A DNA stretch of 64,000 bases, taken from Clostridiales bacterium. GTDB taxonomy: Bacteria > Bacillota > Clostridia > Oscillospirales > Oscillospiraceae. The stretch spans positions 16,320 to 80,319 of the forward strand of contig DXYV01000012.1 of assembly GCA_019415645.1 (NCBI GenBank). Direction: 5' to 3'. Of the stretch, positions 50,875-58,951 are shown piece by piece. How positions within the stretch are numbered: the first letter of the stretch is position 1; each line of letters starts with the position of its first letter. Under the pieces are notes generated by a model. That model worked only from the letters and a program-made list of their open reading frames with translations. It did not search any database and was not told where the DNA came from. Position numbers and translations under genes: made by a program.

Positions 50875-51035
50875 AGAAGCGCGGAGGGTAGGCGCATAGG
50901 GGAGCTAAGGCGGGGCGCAGATAGAAAAACAGGCGACGGGCAAAACCCGGAGCGGCATTTTCTGCGGAGCCTGGACTTAGCGCCCCGGCCATGCGCCCAA
51001 CCCGCAGCGTGACAACAGCCTGCTGACCACAGTTT
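50875..51035. other. Spacer between the ACT gene and repeat copy E
   Basis: This is GC-rich non-coding sequence, with no gene or clear terminator seen. It is part of the insert that separates ACT and UPF0210. Confidence 0.5.
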
Positions 51036-51120
51036 GATATGCTCGGGGCGCATGAATCGCCCCTGCGCCAGGTGTTTTGAACTGCCAAGGCACTTGAACG
51101 CGCCACTCGGCGCCCCCGCT
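51036..51120 (-). repeat. Three-hairpin dispersed repeat, copy E
   Basis: Read on the minus strand it shows GGCGCCGAGTGGCGC, a diverged central part ending AAAACACC, TGGCGCAGG, hairpin GGGGCGATTCATGCGCCCC and GAGCATAT. It lies between the ACT and UPF0210 genes. Confidence 0.75.
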
Positions 51121-51151
51121 GTGCGGGTAAGCGCTCCACCGGAGGTCTTTT

Positions 51152-52510
51152 ATGATCAATACCAACGATATTCTTCAGACGATTCAGATGATCGACAAGC
51201 AGCATCTGGACATCCGTACCATCACCATGGGTATCTCACTGCTGGACTGCTGCGACCCGGACCCCAAGGCCGCCTGCCGGAAGATCTACGACAAGATCAC
51301 CCGTTCGGCCCAGAATCTGGTCCGGACCGGCGAGGCCATTGAGGCGGAGTTCGGGATTCCCATCGTCAACAAGCGCATCTCCGTCACGCCCATCGCCCTG
51401 GTGGCCGGCGCGTCGGAGACCGAGGACTATGTGCCCTTCGCCGTTGCTCTGGACAAGGCCCGGGCCGCCACCGGCGTCAACTTTGTGGGTGGCTTCTCCG
51501 CCCTGGTCCAAAAGGGCATGACCCCCGCCGACCGCAAGCTCATCCGCGCCATTCCCGAGGCCCTGGCCACCACCGAGCTGGTGTGCGCCTCGGTGAACAT
51601 CGGCTCCACCAAGGCGGGCATCAACATGGACGCGGTGGCCCTCATGGGACAGACCATCAAACAGACCGCCGAGCGGACGGCGGACCGGGGCGGCTTTGGC
51701 TGTGCCAAGCTGGTGGTATTCTGCAACGCCGTGGAGGACAATCCTTTCATGGCCGGCGCCTTCCACGGTGTGTCGGAGGCCGACCGGGTCATCAACGTGG
51801 GTGTCTCCGGCCCGGGCGTGGTCCATCACGCCCTCCAGTCCGTGAAGGGGCAGCCTTTCGATGTGGTGGCCGAAACCATCAAAAAGACCGCCTTCCAGGT
51901 CACCCGCATGGGTCAGCTGGTGGCACAGGAGGCCTCCCGCCGGCTGGACGTACCCTTCGGAATCGTGGATCTCTCCCTGGCCCCCACGCCCGCCATTGGG
52001 GACAGCGTGGCCCGCATCCTGGAGGAGATGGGCCTGGAGGTGTGCGGCACCCACGGCACCACCGCCGCGCTGGCCCTGCTCAACGACGCGGTGAAAAAGG
52101 GCGGCGTCATGGCGTCCTCCAGCGTGGGCGGCCTTTCCGGCGCCTTTATCCCCGTGTCGGAGGACGAGGGCATGATCGCCGCGGCCTCCTCCGGCGTGCT
52201 GACGCTGGACAAGCTGGAAGCCATGACCTGCGTCTGCTCCGTGGGTCTGGATATGATCGCCGTCCCCGGCGACACCACCGCCGAGACCCTCTCCGCCATC
52301 ATCGCCGACGAGGCGGCCATCGGCATGGTCAACACCAAGACCACCGCCGTGCGTCTGATCCCCGCCCCCGGCATGCAGGTGGGCGACACCGTGGATTTTG
52401 GCGGTCTGCTGGGCACCGCGCCCATTATGCCGGTCCACCCGGAGAGCGCCGCCGCCTTTATCGCCCGCGGCGGCCGCATCCCCGCCCCTATGCACAGCTT
52501 AAAGAATTAA
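51152..52510 (+). CDS. UPF0210 (DUF711) family protein
   Basis: The protein has 452 residues. Its conserved blocks ITMGISLLDCCDPD, GFSALVQKGMTPADRKLI, VGVSGPGVVHHAL, FGIVDLSLAPTPAIGDS and the terminal ARGGRIPAPMHSLKN match UPF0210, a PFL-like glycyl-radical-fold family of unknown reaction. GGAGG precedes the ATG. Its last 9-10 codons are repeated 209 bp downstream, beyond repeat copy C. Confidence 0.93.
   Translation: MINTNDILQTIQMIDKQHLDIRTITMGISLLDCCDPDPKAACRKIYDKITRSAQNLVRTGEAIEAEFGIPIVNKRISVTPIALVAGASETEDYVPFAVALDKARAATGVNFVGGFSALVQKGMTPADRKLIRAIPEALATTELVCASVNIGSTKAGINMDAVALMGQTIKQTAERTADRGGFGCAKLVVFCNAVEDNPFMAGAFHGVSEADRVINVGVSGPGVVHHALQSVKGQPFDVVAETIKKTAFQVTRMGQLVAQEASRRLDVPFGIVDLSLAPTPAIGDSVARILEEMGLEVCGTHGTTAALALLNDAVKKGGVMASSSVGGLSGAFIPVSEDEGMIAAASSGVLTLDKLEAMTCVCSVGLDMIAVPGDTTAETLSAIIADEAAIGMVNTKTTAVRLIPAPGMQVGDTVDFGGLLGTAPIMPVHPESAAAFIARGGRIPAPMHSLKN
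52471..52498 (+). repeat. Direct repeat, first copy (UPF0210 3' end)
   Basis: This 28-bp stretch coding GRIPAPMHS is found again exactly at 52680-52707. The next four codons encode SLKN in both copies, with only synonymous differences after the Ser. Confidence 0.9.
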
Positions 52511-52539
52511 GCTTGAAGAATGTACGGCCGCCGCGAGGG

Positions 52540-52646
52540 TCCCGTCACAGACGGGGCGGCGCGTCCAGCGCCGTGCGAGCGTTTTCGCGGAGCGAAAACC
52601 TCGGCGCAGGCGGAATTGATTTCCGCCGTGCATTTGAATTTCACAG
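52540..52646 (+). repeat. Three-hairpin dispersed repeat, copy C
   Basis: GGGGCGGCGCGTCCAGCGCC, GAGCGTTTTCGC...GCGAAAACCTCGGCGCAG, hairpin GGCGGAATTGATTTCCGCC and GTGCATTTGAAT follow the family order. A CTCCCGACCGGGG...CCCCGGTTGGGAG hairpin closes the segment before the second direct-repeat copy. Confidence 0.85.
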
Positions 52647-52679
52647 GGCTCCCGACCGGGGCTCGTCCCCGGTTGGGAG

Positions 52680-52707
52680 CGGCCGCATCCCCGCCCCTAT
52701 GCACAGC
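52680..52707 (+). repeat. Direct repeat, second copy (UPF0210 3' end)
   Basis: It is identical over 28 bp to 52471-52498 and continues as AGC CTG AAA AAC. The terminator at 52733 lies directly after it, so this may be the ancestral gene end. Confidence 0.9.
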
Positions 52708-52732
52708 CTGAAAAACGGAAGACCGCTTCTCC

Positions 52733-52766
52733 GCTCCCTGCGCCGTCGGCGCGGGGAGCTTTTTTG
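52733..52766 (+). terminator. Terminator of the UPF0210 unit
   Basis: GCTCCCTGCGCC pairs with GGCGCGGGGAGC (52733-52744 with 52748-52759) with a 3-nt loop and TTTTTT. Confidence 0.9.
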
Positions 52767-52882
52767 CCGTCTGTATTCCCTTTCCTGCCATCTGTGAAAA
52801 AGGCGTAGACGGCCTCCACCCTCCGGGCGGCCCGCACGCTCCGGCGTGATTTGGAAAATCGGTGATTTCTCCCTTTTTCTAC

Positions 52883-52911
52883 TTGGAAACCGCCCGCGTC
52901 TATGCTATACT
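52883..52911 (+). promoter_or_regulatory. Promoter of pgi
   Basis: TTGGAA (52883-52888) and TATACT (52906-52911) have a 17-bp spacer, 34 bp before the pgi start. Confidence 0.8.
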
Positions 52912-52944
52912 TGGGACATAAACCAATGATTGGGAGGGGTTTCC

Positions 52945-54264
52945 ATGCTAACAGTTGATATTTCCAACGCAAAGCGCTTTTTGCCCCAGCAGGACCTGAC
53001 GGACGCTCTGGCTGCGGCCTGTGCAAAATTGGACCGCGGTGACGGCCTGGGCGGCGAGTTTACCGGCTGGGTCCATCTGCCCCGGGACTACGACAAAGAG
53101 GAATTTTCCCGCATCCAGGCGGCCGCCGCGCGAATCCAGTCGGATTCCAAGGCTCTGGTCGTCATCGGAATCGGCGGCTCCTATCTGGGGGCCCGCGCCG
53201 TCATTGAGCTTTTGAAATCCCCCAATTACAACCTGCTGCCCAAGTCCACGCCGGACATCTATTTTGTCGGCAACGGGCTGTCCTCCGATTCTCTTCAGGA
53301 GGTCATCGACCTGCTGGGCGACCGGGATTTCTCGGTGAACGTCATCTCCAAATCCGGGACCACCACCGAGCCCGCCGTGGCCTTCCGCATCTTCAAAAAT
53401 CTGTTGGAGCAGCGCTACGGCAAGGCGGGGGCCCGGTCCCGCATCTACGCCACCACCGACAAGGCCCGGGGCGCGCTGAAAGGCATGGCAGACCGGGAGG
53501 GCTATGAGACCTTTGTCGTCCCCGACGAGGTGGGCGGCCGCTACTCCGTGCTGACCGCCGTGGGTCTGCTGCCCATTGCCGTGGCGGGCATCGACATCGG
53601 CCGTCTCATGGCCGGCGCCATGGCCCAGCGCGAAGAGAGCCTGGCAAATCCCACCGGCTCCCCCTCGGCCCAGTACGCCGCCGCCCGGTACGGCCTTTAT
53701 ACTGCCGGAAAGAAGATCGAGATTCTCGGCTGCTTCGAGCCCGCCTTCCGCTTCTTCGCCGAATGGTGGAAACAGCTCTACGGCGAGAGTGAGGGCAAGG
53801 ACGGCAAGGGCATCTTCCCCGCCAGCGTGGAGCTGACCGCCGACCTGCACTCCATGGGACAGTACATCCAGGAGGGCGAGCGCATCCTGATGGAGACCAT
53901 TGTCTGCTTCCAGGAGCCCCGCCACACCGTCACCATTCCCGCCGACCCGGACGACGCCGACGGGTTGAATTTCCTGACCGGCAAGGAGCTGTCCTTCGTC
54001 TGCGAGCAGGCCCGCCGGGGAACGCTGCTGGCCCATGTGGACGGCGGCGTGCCCAACCTGGCGGTCAATCTCCCCCGCCGGGATGAGGAGAGTGTGGGCC
54101 GCCTGATCTACTTCTTTGAGTTTGCCTGCGGTCTGTCCGGCTATCTGCTGGGCGTCAATCCCTTTGACCAGCCGGGCGTGGAGGCCTACAAGAAGAACAT
54201 GTTTGCCCTCCTGGGCAAGCCCGGCTACGAGGACCGCCGGGCGGAACTGGAGGCCCGTCTGTAA
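52945..54264 (+). CDS. pgi: Glucose-6-phosphate isomerase
   Basis: The enzyme has 439 residues and interconverts glucose-6-P and fructose-6-P. Visible blocks are VIGIGGSYLGARAVIE, the phosphosugar motif VISKSGTTTEPAVAFRI, DEVGGRYSVLTAVGLLP, and the C-terminal GVNPFDQPGVEAYKKNMFALLGKPGY. GGGAGGGG precedes the ATG at 52945. The last 16 codons and the downstream 70 bp are duplicated 210 bp further on. Confidence 0.97.
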   Translation: MLTVDISNAKRFLPQQDLTDALAAACAKLDRGDGLGGEFTGWVHLPRDYDKEEFSRIQAAAARIQSDSKALVVIGIGGSYLGARAVIELLKSPNYNLLPKSTPDIYFVGNGLSSDSLQEVIDLLGDRDFSVNVISKSGTTTEPAVAFRIFKNLLEQRYGKAGARSRIYATTDKARGALKGMADREGYETFVVPDEVGGRYSVLTAVGLLPIAVAGIDIGRLMAGAMAQREESLANPTGSPSAQYAAARYGLYTAGKKIEILGCFEPAFRFFAEWWKQLYGESEGKDGKGIFPASVELTADLHSMGQYIQEGERILMETIVCFQEPRHTVTIPADPDDADGLNFLTGKELSFVCEQARRGTLLAHVDGGVPNLAVNLPRRDEESVGRLIYFFEFACGLSGYLLGVNPFDQPGVEAYKKNMFALLGKPGYEDRRAELEARL

Positions 54265-54334
54265 GCCTTTTCCCAGTCCCTGCTCCGGCGGGCTTGCCCA
54301 GGAGTCCGCGCCTGCGGCGCGTCCCAAGCGTTTT
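54216..54334 (+). repeat. Tandem duplication, first copy (pgi 3' end)
   Basis: This 119-bp stretch, from within the last 16 codons of pgi to the GCGTTTT of repeat copy D, recurs at 54426-54543 with about four differences (one a synonymous GAG/GAA, one single-base deletion). Confidence 0.93.
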
Positions 54335-54390
54335 GCGCAGCAAAACCTTGCGCCGGCGGAATTCACTTCCGCCGGCTCTCTTTCAAACCG
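54312..54390 (+). repeat. Three-hairpin dispersed repeat, copy D
   Basis: CTGCGGCGCGTCCC, AAGCGTTTTGCGCAGCAAAACC, TTGCGCC, hairpin GGCGGAATTCACTTCCGCC and CTTTCAAA follow the family order. A CAGGGGAACC...GTTCCCCTG hairpin follows before the second copy of the pgi end. Confidence 0.85.
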
Positions 54391-54425
54391 GGGCCCTCAG
54401 GGGAACCTAGTTCCCCTGGGGCACA

Positions 54426-54543
54426 CAAGCCCGGCTACGAGGACCGCCGGGCGGAACTGGAAGCCCGTCTGTAAGCCTTTCCCAATCCCTGCTCCGGCGG
54501 GCTTGCTCAGGAGTCCGCGCCTGCGGCGCGTCCCAAGCGTTTT
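54426..54543 (+). repeat. Tandem duplication, second copy (pgi 3' end)
   Basis: It repeats 54216-54334 and stops abruptly at GCGTTTT, inside hairpin 1 of the repeat. The remainder of the element is absent here. Confidence 0.93.
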
Positions 54544-54606
54544 CTTTGTTTTCTAAGCTTTGGGAAAAAATCACCCATGAAATTTCCGTAAACCGTGTAA
54601 AATCTG

Positions 54607-54635
54607 TTGATATTTACGGTCAAGAATGGTAAGAT
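54607..54635 (+). promoter_or_regulatory. Promoter of the small P-loop gene
   Basis: TTGATA (54607-54612) and TAAGAT (54630-54635) have a 17-bp spacer, 50 bp before the start. Confidence 0.7.
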
Positions 54636-54685
54636 AAAGATACAGGTTGGGGACTCCCCCGGCAAAGAAAAAAGGAGTGATAAAG

Positions 54686-55096
54686 ATGGTCAAAGTAATC
54701 ATGGGCCTCAAGGGTTCCGGTAAGACCAAGCAGATGATTGATCTCATCAATACGGCGGTCGGTACCGAGCACGGAAACGTGGTTGCCATTGAACGCGGTC
54801 CAAAGCTGACCTATGATATTCATTATAAGATTCGCCTGGTGGATACAGCTGAATTTGATCTGCCCAATTTCGAGCGCATGAAGGGCCTGATCTACGGTCT
54901 GTATGCCAGTAACTATGATATTACCCATATCTTCATCGATTCGCTGTGCAAGGTCGTTCCCTGCGACGGCGGTCCCGAGGTGGAGGAGTTCCTGGATTGG
55001 CTGGAGTCCTTCTCCGAGAAGAACAACATCAAGTTCACCGTCACCATTTCCGCCGACGCCTCCCTGGCGCACGAGGGTGTCCGGAAGTATTTCTGA
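54686..55096 (+). CDS. Small P-loop NTPase-like protein of unknown function
   Basis: The protein has 136 residues. A Walker A motif GLKGSGKTKQ lies at residues 6-15, and a Walker B-like THIFIDSLCKV lies near residue 85. It ends HEGVRKYF. There is no partner domain. The gene is well expressed by appearance: a promoter, an AAAGGAG site and a strong terminator enclose it alone. Similar small ATPases are widespread in Clostridia without known function. Confidence 0.88.
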   Translation: MVKVIMGLKGSGKTKQMIDLINTAVGTEHGNVVAIERGPKLTYDIHYKIRLVDTAEFDLPNFERMKGLIYGLYASNYDITHIFIDSLCKVVPCDGGPEVEEFLDWLESFSEKNNIKFTVTISADASLAHEGVRKYF

Positions 55097-55116
55097 TCTT
55101 ACATGCTTGGCAGACG

Positions 55117-55150
55117 AACGCCCCGCCAATCGGCGGGGCGTTTCTGTTTT
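55117..55150 (+). terminator. Terminator of the small P-loop gene
   Basis: A stem of about 10 bp, ACGCCCCGCC/GGCGGGGCGT, is followed by TTCTGTTTTTT. Confidence 0.88.
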
Positions 55151-55162
55151 TTCTTCCCTAAT

Positions 55163-55201
55163 AAGCGCTGGGACCGAAGCATAGCTTCGGTCCCAGCGCT
55201 T
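55163..55201 (-). terminator. Terminator of the secreted beta-helix gene
   Basis: A perfect 18-bp stem (55163-55180 with 55184-55201) lies 21 bp past the stop of the minus-strand gene. Confidence 0.85.
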
Positions 55202-55221
55202 GTTTCGTTTTTTCCTGCTTG

Positions 55222-57282
55222 TTACTTGTTCCAGTCCAGCTGCTGAATTGTCACAGTGCCGGTATTGGGCACGTCCTGATAACCGATTTCCGGATTCTGC
55301 TGATCCACATAGCTCAACAGATCCATCGTCTCGCTGGTATCCTGATGGATGGTAGGCAGAGGAGTCCCCGGCGCCACTTCCACGATCAGGTCGCAGCCCT
55401 TGGCCACATACACATTCAGGGGACGACTAAAGGTCGTGCCGTCCAGCCGGATCCGCATGGTGCTGTGCCCGCCGAACTCGTTGTTGATGACCACGATGTC
55501 GTAGCCGTCATAATCGGAGTAATCGGACAGGGTGTAATCACCCAAATCACCCTCCAGCATAATCGTGCCGCAGTTGATGTAATCCGCTGCCAGCCGCCCC
55601 TCTTTCACCACCGTGGCAATGCCGGCCGGATAGGTCACATTGCTGTCCACAATACGGTAGGAGGTCACATCGGAAAGCATGGAGGTATTGTTGGTGCAAT
55701 TGGTCGGCGTGGCATAGAGCGTGGAGTTCTCGACATAAGCGGTGGCTACGCCCGTCATATTGCCAAAGCCTGCGCCGTAATAGGGGCAATCCAGGATATA
55801 CAGGCTGGCCGCCTCGTCATTGAACGCAATGCCGGAAAGCGGGTTGCCGTTTTCGTCTGTGACGCCTTTATTCAGCTCACAATTCTGATACACGGTCACG
55901 CCGCTGAAGAAGTCGGAGGAATGGGTACGTCCGGTTTCACTGCCCTGCGTGGTCATCCCCGTCGTATTTTTGTAGATCAGGGTCCCATTATAGGTGGAAA
56001 TGGAGGACAGGTGGCTGTGGAAGGTCGCGTTATCCACAATAATCGTGCCGCCCGCCGTAGGCATCAGGCCGCCGTGATTCCGTTCTACGGTCTGCTCAAA
56101 GTCCAGCACGCAGTCCTTCAGCGTCAGAACCGAGCCCTCCCCGTAAGCGATCACCGTGGGAGAATCGCCCCAGCGATAGGCCAGCTGGTAGGGGCTTCCT
56201 GCCTCTACGCCGTTGGAATGGATCGTGGCACCCTCCAGCGTGACCTGCGCCCCGTTATGGACTGCAATCAGGCTGGTTCCCTTCACGGGATTCTCGGGAT
56301 CGCCAATCGTGTACTCGCCGCCGGTCAGCGTGGCATCCTCGTCAAAATCATGCAGAACCTCGCTGCTGCCGAACAAATCGAATTTGTCCGTCTGGGGCCC
56401 GCCGGTTCCAGCGCAGACCTGATAGAGAATATCAATGACTTCAATCTTGTTCAATTCATCCTGAGGGTTAAAGTTCGCCGGCGGCGTGTAAAGGCCGGTG
56501 GCCACGAAAAAGGCCACAGCTTCTCTGGCCCAGCTGCTGACGGCATAACCAGGGAAATAGTTCAGCTGAGACAGGGTGCCCTCCACGTCCACCTTGCCCA
56601 CCATGCTGGTAACGGACTCTGGGAAGTGGGCGTTGATCTGCGTCGTTGTCTTGGTATAGTCGGGCTGTCCAAACTCCGCGATCTTGTCCCGGACCTCCTG
56701 GGGCAGGATCTCAGGCGACCAGGTTACCACCCGATACAGCGTAGCCAAAAGCTGCTCCGTGGTCAACAGCCCGTAGGGGTCGAAACTGTCGTTTCCGATT
56801 CCGTTCATAATACCGGCCCAGCGGCAGGCCAGAACCGCGTCGGTAAACTTATAGAAGTGGGTTCCGGACAGAGGATTGTGCGGAAAATCCGAATAGGGCC
56901 ACAGGCCGTCATCGTTGGTAATCCCATAGAATCGATACAGGAAGTACGCCAGGTCATAACGGTAGAAAGGCGATTCTGCGCCGAAGTAGGTCCAGGACTC
57001 GCCTCCGTTGGTCACTCCGCAGGTGAGCCACCAATTCACCGCGTCTTCCAGGTCGTCATAGTGACCGCCGGCGAGATCGGTGAAATCATCATATCGGAAG
57101 AGGTCGTAATTTCCGCCGCTGGCAGAACTGTTCGCACTCTGTCCGGGCGCGTAATCGCTCGTCTCGATCTGGTATCCGCTGGGTTTGAGCGTCAGGGTCT
57201 TTGCGCTTGCCGTGGCCATAAGGGATAAGGTAAGGCACAGGGTCAGCACAAGGGCAAGCACGCGTCTTTTGTTCCGTTTCAT
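55222..57282 (-). CDS. Large secreted protein: SLH-like N-terminus and right-handed beta-helix C-terminus
   Basis: The protein has 686 residues. The signal peptide ends near residue 27 (LMATASA-K). Residues 60-300 contain diverged SLH-like segments (LEDAVNWWLTCGVTNGG, FTDAVLACRWAGIMNGIGNDSFDPYGLLTTEQLLATLYRV in parts, AREAVAFFVATGLYTPPANFNP). Residues 320-650 show repeated short beta strands with Asn/Asp turns (GTSLIAVHNGAQVTLEGATIHS, GTIIVDNATFHSHLSS, TAYVENSTLYATPTN), as in parallel beta-helix proteins such as adhesins or polysaccharide-active enzymes. No catalytic residues can be assigned. GAAAGGAG precedes the ATG. Confidence 0.82.
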   Translation of the reverse strand: MKRNKRRVLALVLTLCLTLSLMATASAKTLTLKPSGYQIETSDYAPGQSANSSASGGNYDLFRYDDFTDLAGGHYDDLEDAVNWWLTCGVTNGGESWTYFGAESPFYRYDLAYFLYRFYGITNDDGLWPYSDFPHNPLSGTHFYKFTDAVLACRWAGIMNGIGNDSFDPYGLLTTEQLLATLYRVVTWSPEILPQEVRDKIAEFGQPDYTKTTTQINAHFPESVTSMVGKVDVEGTLSQLNYFPGYAVSSWAREAVAFFVATGLYTPPANFNPQDELNKIEVIDILYQVCAGTGGPQTDKFDLFGSSEVLHDFDEDATLTGGEYTIGDPENPVKGTSLIAVHNGAQVTLEGATIHSNGVEAGSPYQLAYRWGDSPTVIAYGEGSVLTLKDCVLDFEQTVERNHGGLMPTAGGTIIVDNATFHSHLSSISTYNGTLIYKNTTGMTTQGSETGRTHSSDFFSGVTVYQNCELNKGVTDENGNPLSGIAFNDEAASLYILDCPYYGAGFGNMTGVATAYVENSTLYATPTNCTNNTSMLSDVTSYRIVDSNVTYPAGIATVVKEGRLAADYINCGTIMLEGDLGDYTLSDYSDYDGYDIVVINNEFGGHSTMRIRLDGTTFSRPLNVYVAKGCDLIVEVAPGTPLPTIHQDTSETMDLLSYVDQQNPEIGYQDVPNTGTVTIQQLDWNK

Positions 57283-57340
57283 GTTCTGTCTCCTTTCTAT
57301 GTTGGGATCTCTTCTGCCGTATTTGTCCGGCCTTGAGTTT

Positions 57341-57369
57341 AGTATAGAAATTCTCTATCTCAAAGTCAA
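57341..57369 (-). promoter_or_regulatory. Promoter of the secreted beta-helix gene
   Basis: On the minus strand, TTGACT (57364-57369) and TATACT (57341-57346) have a 17-bp spacer, 60 bp before the start. Confidence 0.8.
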
Positions 57370-57455
57370 TAGATTGACTAAATATTTTTCTATTTTCTCA
57401 ATCTTTTTGTCTAATTTGTTCATCCCAGTTTGTTTATCTCTATGCTTAAACCAAA

Positions 57456-57498
57456 ATATGCCCCTTTGTACCGGTTTTTCCGGTACAAAGGGGCATAT
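57456..57498 (-). terminator. Terminator of the M18 aminopeptidase gene
   Basis: A perfect 19-bp stem (57456-57474 with 57480-57498) with a 5-nt loop is followed on the minus strand by TTTTGG. Confidence 0.85.
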
Positions 57499-57538
57499 GC
57501 GAGCGCTCAAGCTCCTGTCAATGGTCTTTTGTCGTTTC

Positions 57539-58837
57539 TCAATCCAGTTCGTAGACCCCGTCGGAGAGGCAGCGCAGCCGCGCGCTATAAAAGGCCGTTA
57601 CAGCTTTGACCATATGGGCCACGTCCGCACAGCCGGCGGTCTCCACCGCCGAGTGCATGGCCAGCTGCGCCAGCCCGATGTCCAGCATGGGCGCGGAGAC
57701 GCTGTGTCCCTGCAAATTCCCCAGGGTGGAGCCGCCCGGCATATCCGCCCGGTTGGCAAAGCGTTGCACCGGAACTCCGGCCCGCTGGCAGATCTGAGTA
57801 AACAGGGCGGCGGAAACCGCGTCGGTGGTGTACTTCTGGCTGGCGTTGACCTTGAGCACCACGCCACCGTTGAGGGCAGGCCGGTTCTCCGGATCGGAGA
57901 GTTCCGGATGATTGGGGTGGATTCCGTGTCCGTTGTCTGCCGAGAGGATCAGGGAATTGGCCGCCGCCTGCCAGGGCCGCCCCGCGTTGCCGGTGCCGGC
58001 CAGGATTCGGCCGAGCACATCGGCCAGGAAGGTCCCCTGGGCGCCCTGCCGGCTGGAGGAGCCCACCTCCTCATTGTCCAGCATTCCCCAGACCGGGACG
58101 ATTCCCTCCGGCGCCGCCCCGGCCAGAAAGCCCAGCAGGGTGGTTGCGGCGCACTCCAGGTCGTCGATTCGGGGGCTCATGAAATACTCCCCCTCCGGCC
58201 CGATGGGGACCGCCTTCTGCCGGGTGGTCAGGCACAGATCCCAGGTCAGCACCCGCTCGTCCCCGCTCACCTGCGCGGCCTGGGCGATCAGCTCGTCCAG
58301 CGGCTTGCAGTCCTTGGGGCCGTACAGGGGCTGCAGGTCTACCTGCGGGTCCCATTTGCGTCCATTATTGGCCTCCCGGTCAAAATGGATGGCCACGCTG
58401 GGAATGACCAGCAGGTCCCGGTCCACGTAGACCAGCCGGCTCTCCAGGCCGCGGGCCGTCTGGACCACCGCCCGTCCCGCCACGGTCAGCGGCCGGTCCA
58501 GCCAGGTGCCCATGAGCATACCGCCGTAGCCCTCCGTCTCCAGCTTGGTATAGCCCGCCTTCTCCACGGCGGTATTTTTGACGCGCCAGGTGGGGGAATC
58601 CGAGTGGGCCAGGGCGATTCGCCATCCCTCCACGGGTCCCTCCGGGATGCGGAAGGCCAGCACCGCCGAGCCGTTGCGGGTCACATAGTAGCCCCTGCCC
58701 GCCTCCAGCGTCCAGTCACGGCACTCCTCCAGGCGGAGGTAGCCCGCCTGTTCCAGCCGGGCGGCGGCCTCTGCCGCCGCGTGCCACGGGCTGACCCCCT
58801 GATTCAGAAACTCAAATACCGATTGCAGCTGTTCCAT
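57539..58837 (-). CDS. M18-family aminopeptidase
   Basis: The enzyme has 432 residues. This cytoplasmic zinc aminopeptidase (aspartyl aminopeptidase family, ApeB/LapA-like) has metal ligands in LAHSDSPTWRVK (His), RIDDLECAATTLL (Asp), MLDNEEVGSSSRQG (Glu pair) and the terminal SAPMLDIGLAQLAMHSAVETAG (His). ADNGHGIHPNHPE is a family block. The start at 58837 fits the family length and has AAGGAGC at about 10 nt; the longer frame to 58939 is unsupported. It lies downstream of pyc, separated by a GC hairpin. Confidence 0.94.
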   Translation of the reverse strand: MEQLQSVFEFLNQGVSPWHAAAEAAARLEQAGYLRLEECRDWTLEAGRGYYVTRNGSAVLAFRIPEGPVEGWRIALAHSDSPTWRVKNTAVEKAGYTKLETEGYGGMLMGTWLDRPLTVAGRAVVQTARGLESRLVYVDRDLLVIPSVAIHFDREANNGRKWDPQVDLQPLYGPKDCKPLDELIAQAAQVSGDERVLTWDLCLTTRQKAVPIGPEGEYFMSPRIDDLECAATTLLGFLAGAAPEGIVPVWGMLDNEEVGSSSRQGAQGTFLADVLGRILAGTGNAGRPWQAAANSLILSADNGHGIHPNHPELSDPENRPALNGGVVLKVNASQKYTTDAVSAALFTQICQRAGVPVQRFANRADMPGGSTLGNLQGHSVSAPMLDIGLAQLAMHSAVETAGCADVAHMVKAVTAFYSARLRCLSDGVYELD

Positions 58838-58898
58838 TGTGTGATGCTCCTTTTCCCTTGCGCGCTCCGGCGCGGCGGATTGGTTCGAAACGTCCGCA

Positions 58899-58926
58899 GC
58901 CCCGGGCCGCGGCTGCGGCCCGGGGC
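58899..58926 (-). other. GC hairpin between pyc and the aminopeptidase gene
   Basis: A perfect 12-bp stem GCCCCGGGCCGC/GCGGCCCGGGGC with a 4-nt loop lies 26 bp past the pyc stop. Without a T-tract it is more likely an mRNA-stabilising or partial terminator than a full stop. Confidence 0.6.
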
Positions 58927-58951
58927 TTGCGACAGACAAGCGCTTTCTGCG

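Noticed and set aside
51583..52797. A 404-codon frame overlapping the end of UPF0210 and the repeat
   Set aside because: Most of it is out of frame within UPF0210. It matters only because it exposes the second copy of the GRIPAPMHSLKN coding stretch.
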